Source of the DNA: Flavobacteriia bacterium
GTDB taxonomy: Bacteria > Bacteroidota > Bacteroidia > Flavobacteriales > Flavobacteriaceae
Direction: 5' to 3'
DNA length: 7,381 nt
Assembly: GCA_018500075.1 (NCBI GenBank)
Contig: JAHBAN010000264.1
Location: 1-7,381, forward strand
How positions within the stretch are numbered: position 1 is the first letter of the stretch; each line of letters begins with the position of its first letter. A program made the translations under genes and the position numbers. The notes under the pieces were generated by a model. It was not told the origin of the DNA. It saw only the letters and a list, made by a program, of their open reading frames with translations, and ran no database searches. Shown here piece after piece: positions 4,657 through 7,381 of the stretch.

Positions 4657-7044
4657 ATGGGCGAGCGGGCAAAAGTTGTTGTGATCGGGGGCGGTATTGC
4701 GGGCTGTTCTACGGTCTATCATCTGACGCAGGAGGGGATCACGGATGTGATCTTGCTGGAGCGGGACGAGCTGACCAGCGGCACGACCTGGCATTCGGCG
4801 GCGCAGGTGACGAACTTTGGCATGAACCAGACCATGGTGGGCCTCAAGTCACACTCGATTGCGCTTTATAAGGCGCTGTCTGAAGATCCGGACTATCCGA
4901 TCAACTATCACCATGCGGACGGCGGGATCCGACTGGCCGAGACCGAGACGCAGATGGAGGCCTACCGCCACTTTGCCTCTATGGCGCGGGGGATGGGCGT
5001 TGACTTTGAGGTGATTGATGCTGCGGAATGCGCCCGGCGGCATCCGCTTTTGGAGACGGATGGGCTTGTGGGCGGGCTATGGGACCCGCTGGATGGCGAC
5101 ATTGACCCGGCGCAGCTCTGTCAGGCGCTGGCGCGGCGGGCGCGGGCCGCGGGCGCGCGGGTGATTCGCCACCGCCCCGTGACAGGGCTTCGGCAGCGCG
5201 CGGATGACAGCTGGATCGTGCAGACCGAGGCGGGCGATATCGAGGCCGAAATCATCGTCAACGCCGGCGGCTATCGCTGCAACGAGATCGGCGCAATGAT
5301 GGGAGCGATCCTGCCTGTGGCGAGCATGGAGCATCAGTATTTTCTCACCGAGCCGATCAAGGCGATCGAGGAGGCGGGCCATCGTATGCCGCTGATCCGC
5401 TGTCCGATCAGCGACTATTATTCGCGTCAGGAGAAGAACGGTCTGCTGATCGGATTTTATGAGCAGGGCTGCAAGACCTGGGGGATGGACGGGATTGACC
5501 CCAATTTCACCAATGCGCTCTGCCCTGATGACCCTGAGCGGGTGATTGAGACATTTGAGGGCGCGATGGCGCGGATGCCTGCGATTGGGGAGGTGGGGAT
5601 ACATACGATTGTCAACGGGCCGATCACCTATACGATTGACGGTGCGCCGCTGGTCGGGCCGATCCCCAACAAGCGTAACGCATTTTGTATCACCGGTTTG
5701 CGTGCGGGGCTTGGCGAGGGCGGCGGGCATGGCTGGCTTTTGGCGCAGATGATTGCCCATGGCGAGGCCTGCTATGACACGTGGTGTATTGATCCGCGCC
5801 GCTTTACAGGGCACGCCAGTGTCGAGCTGACCGCGCTGAAGGCGATCGAGGATTACCAGAACGAATTTCGCTTTCATTATCCGCATGAGCACCGGCCTGC
5901 GGGGCGGCCTATGAAGACCACGCCTTTGACGGCGGTGCTTGAGGCCGAGGGCGGGCATATGGGCCTTGTGAACGGCTGGGAGCGGCTGGAGTATATCAAG
6001 CCTGATCCCGCGTTTGAGGAGGCGTTGAGCTTTCGCTTTACCAATGTCGAGGCGCTGGTGGGCGAAGAGGTGCGCGCGCTGGTGCGCGGCGTCGGGCTGA
6101 CCGAAGTGAGCGGGTTCAACCGCTTTGAGATCACGGGGTCGGGCGCGCATGAGTTTCTTGACCGGATGAGCTGTGGCCGCCTCCAGCGCCGCGAGGGGCG
6201 GGTGGGGCTGAGCTATCTGCTCAACCATCACGGCATGGTGAAGGCCGAGGCCACGATTGCCAATCTGGCGAATGGCCGGATCTGGTATGGCTCGGCTGCG
6301 GCGGCGGAGTATCACGATATGGACTGGCTTTTGCAGCATATCGGCGCCGATGAAGACGTGCAGATCCGCTCGCTGACAAACGAAATGACGACTCTCGTCC
6401 TTGCCGGGCCAAAGGCGCGCGAGGTTTTGTCGGCAGCGGCGCGTGGCGACTGGTCGGACGGGGCCTTTAAGTGGCTTGCGGTGCGCGAGGCGCATATCGG
6501 GATCGCGCCGGCTGTTGTGATGCGGGTGAGCTTCTCGGGCGAGCTGGCTTACGAGATCCATGTGGCCAACCAGAGCCTGATGGCCGCCTATACGGCGCTG
6601 CGCCGGGCGGGGGCGCCCTATGGCATGAGCCTTTTTGGCAGTCGCGCTGTCGAGGCTATGCGTCTTGAGATGGGCTTTTTGCACTGGAAATCAGAGATGA
6701 TCACTGAATTTAGCCCCTATGAGACCGGGCTTGAGCGCTTTGTGACGCTGGATAAGGCATTTATCGGTAAAGAGGCGCTGATCGCGCATGAGCCAAAGGT
6801 GCAACTTGTGAGCCTGACGCTTGAGACCGAAGAGGCGCCCGCCCATGGCGGCGCGTCTGTGATGCTGGGCGATCGCGTTGTCGGGACAGTCACCGCGGGC
6901 GCTTGGGGCCATCGGGTGGGCGCCAATATCGCGCTCGCCTTTGTGGAGCGGGGCCTTGAGGCGGCGGAGTTGACGGTTGATGTCTTGGGCAAATCTGTGC
7001 CGGCGGCTGTCGCCCCGTTGCGCCGCCTTGCGGGGCAGGCCTAA
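4657..7044 (+). CDS. FAD-dependent oxidoreductase fused to GcvT domain (dimethylglycine/sarcosine dehydrogenase-like)
   Basis: The protein has 795 residues in two parts. The N-terminal DAO-type FAD domain (about 1-370) has GGGIAG at 11-16, an acidic LLERDEL at 33-39, and SGTTWHSAA at 41-49. His46 sits where dimethylglycine and sarcosine dehydrogenases attach FAD covalently. ITGLRAGLGEGGGHGW at 345-360 closes the FAD site. The C-terminal half (about 420-790) is a GcvT/aminomethyltransferase domain, including FSGELAYEIHV at 626-636, GSRAVEAMRLEMG at 661-673 and DKAFIGKEAL at 699-708. Related enzymes oxidatively demethylate N-methyl amino acids and pass the one-carbon unit to tetrahydrofolate. 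The normally conserved folate-activating Asp appears to be Glu531 here. The substrate is unresolved: dimethylglycine, sarcosine or another methylated amine. It is a single-gene unit, divergent from yghU and ending in a terminator. Confidence 0.92.
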   Translation: MGERAKVVVIGGGIAGCSTVYHLTQEGITDVILLERDELTSGTTWHSAAQVTNFGMNQTMVGLKSHSIALYKALSEDPDYPINYHHADGGIRLAETETQMEAYRHFASMARGMGVDFEVIDAAECARRHPLLETDGLVGGLWDPLDGDIDPAQLCQALARRARAAGARVIRHRPVTGLRQRADDSWIVQTEAGDIEAEIIVNAGGYRCNEIGAMMGAILPVASMEHQYFLTEPIKAIEEAGHRMPLIRCPISDYYSRQEKNGLLIGFYEQGCKTWGMDGIDPNFTNALCPDDPERVIETFEGAMARMPAIGEVGIHTIVNGPITYTIDGAPLVGPIPNKRNAFCITGLRAGLGEGGGHGWLLAQMIAHGEACYDTWCIDPRRFTGHASVELTALKAIEDYQNEFRFHYPHEHRPAGRPMKTTPLTAVLEAEGGHMGLVNGWERLEYIKPDPAFEEALSFRFTNVEALVGEEVRALVRGVGLTEVSGFNRFEITGSGAHEFLDRMSCGRLQRREGRVGLSYLLNHHGMVKAEATIANLANGRIWYGSAAAAEYHDMDWLLQHIGADEDVQIRSLTNEMTTLVLAGPKAREVLSAAARGDWSDGAFKWLAVREAHIGIAPAVVMRVSFSGELAYEIHVANQSLMAAYTALRRAGAPYGMSLFGSRAVEAMRLEMGFLHWKSEMITEFSPYETGLERFVTLDKAFIGKEALIAHEPKVQLVSLTLETEEAPAHGGASVMLGDRVVGTVTAGAWGHRVGANIALAFVERGLEAAELTVDVLGKSVPAAVAPLRRLAGQA

Positions 7045-7088
7045 AAAAGAACCCCCGCAGCGCAAGCTACGGGGGCAATTGTCTTTTT
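7043..7088. terminator. Bidirectional intrinsic terminator between the FAD/GcvT gene and rpsU
   Basis: The stem CCCCCG (7052-7057) pairs with CGGGGG (7070-7075). After one C/A mismatch, AGC (7059-7061) pairs with GCT (7066-7068) around a GCAA tetraloop. On the minus strand the stem is directly followed by TTCTTTTTT (complement of 7051-7043), a strong terminator for rpsU 47 bases past its stop codon. On the plus strand TTTTT follows at 7084-7088, 8 bases beyond the stem, so termination of the FAD/GcvT transcript is probably weaker. The minus-strand T-run overlaps the TAA stop codon of the FAD/GcvT gene. Confidence 0.88.
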
Positions 7089-7122
7089 CGTGTCAGAGTG
7101 GCTCTGAGATCGAGGGGATAAA

Positions 7123-7329
7123 TTACATCCCGTTCTCGCGCTGTAGCTTCTTGCGCGCCAGCTTGCGCTGACGGCGGATCGCTTCAGCTGTCTCGCGTGC
7201 TTTTTTCTCGGACGGTTTCTCGAAATGCTGCTTGAGCTTCATCTCGCGAAAAACACCCTCACGCTGTAGCTTTTTCTTCAGGGCACGAAGCGCCTGATCG
7301 ACGTTATTGTCGCGAACACTAACCTGCAT
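7123..7329 (-). CDS. rpsU: 30S ribosomal protein S21 (bS21)
   Basis: The 68-residue basic protein is full length for alphaproteobacterial bS21 (E. coli has 71). It begins MQVSVRDNNVDQALRALKKK and has the conserved FREMKLKQHFEKPSEKK segment (27-43), followed by an Arg/Lys-rich helix AEAIRRQRKLARKK (48-61). bS21 binds the 30S platform near the 3' end of 16S rRNA, beside the anti-Shine-Dalgarno sequence, and assists initiation. The gene is monocistronic as far as seen, with a terminator 47 bases downstream. Its leader carries an unusually extended Shine-Dalgarno match. The promoter probably lies at or beyond the right edge of the window; no convincing one was found in the 52 bases available. Confidence 0.97.
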   Translation of the reverse strand: MQVSVRDNNVDQALRALKKKLQREGVFREMKLKQHFEKPSEKKARETAEAIRRQRKLARKKLQRENGM

Positions 7330-7349
7330 GTGGTTTTCACCACCTTTCT
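7330..7349 (-). promoter_or_regulatory. Extended Shine-Dalgarno and SD-masking hairpin of rpsU
   Basis: On the minus strand AGAAAGGTGGTGA (complement of 7349-7337) matches AGAAAGGAGGTGA, the complement of the alphaproteobacterial 16S 3' end, at 12 of 13 positions, and ends 7 bases before the ATG. Within it GTGGT (7343-7339) can pair with ACCAC (7334-7330) directly before the ATG, closing a GAAA tetraloop (5-bp stem). The ribosome site could therefore be partly masked, giving a possible translational control element. Confidence 0.6.
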
Positions 7350-7381
7350 AGTTTGAAGTTGCAAGGATTTGCAGGAAGGTG

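Noticed and set aside
5077..6684. Open reading frame of 535 codons on the minus strand opposite the FAD/GcvT gene
   Set aside because: Its composition is rich in Arg, His and Pro without recognisable motifs, and the plus-strand frame carries all conserved family motifs. It is a shadow frame.
7350..7381. Promoter of rpsU on the minus strand
   Set aside because: TTGCAA at 7364-7359 could be a -35 box, but no -10 element lies at the right distance; the promoter is probably outside the window.

Overview
The window looks like chromosomal DNA of an alphaproteobacterium, most likely a Rhodobacterales (Roseobacter-group) member. The basis is the GC-rich, G-ending codon use, the 68-residue bS21 sequence, a Shine-Dalgarno stretch that fits the alphaproteobacterial 16S 3' end, and the protein types present: a Hint_2-like protein, a GMC oxidoreductase and a dimethylglycine-dehydrogenase-like FAD/GcvT fusion. 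This placement is inference from sequence character; no database was consulted.

Layout, left to right. (1) An Lrp/AsnC-family regulator (74-532, +) with its own ribosome binding site. (2) A small degenerate Hint-domain protein (653-1294, +), followed after 39 bases by a complete GMC-family FAD oxidoreductase (1334-2914, +); these two are probably cotranscribed. (3) A 96-base gap holding two adjacent perfect hairpins, each with an 11-bp stem and 3-base loop, then a flavodoxin/WrbA-like protein (3011-3577, +). (4) A convergent YghU-type glutathione S-transferase (3574-4446, -) whose stop codon overlaps that of the flavodoxin gene within the tetranucleotide CTAG. (5) A 210-base divergent intergenic region with an AT-rich repeat/palindrome cluster. 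(6) A 795-residue FAD-dependent oxidoreductase fused to an aminomethyltransferase (GcvT) domain (4657-7044, +). (7) A bidirectional terminator, then rpsU for ribosomal protein bS21 (7123-7329, -) with an unusually long Shine-Dalgarno match that can fold into a small hairpin against the start codon.

The middle of the window is a group of redox enzymes (FAD, FMN and glutathione dependent). The GMC dehydrogenase and the dimethylglycine-dehydrogenase-like protein would fit methylated-amine or choline/betaine catabolism, but they are not in one operon and neither substrate can be proved from sequence. No mobile element, CRISPR array, tRNA or rRNA is visible, and no clearly new multi-gene system is evident. 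The points most worth a second look are the rpsU leader, the tandem hairpin element, the Hint protein lacking its self-splicing residues, and the Asp-to-Glu change at the expected folate-activating position of the GcvT domain.
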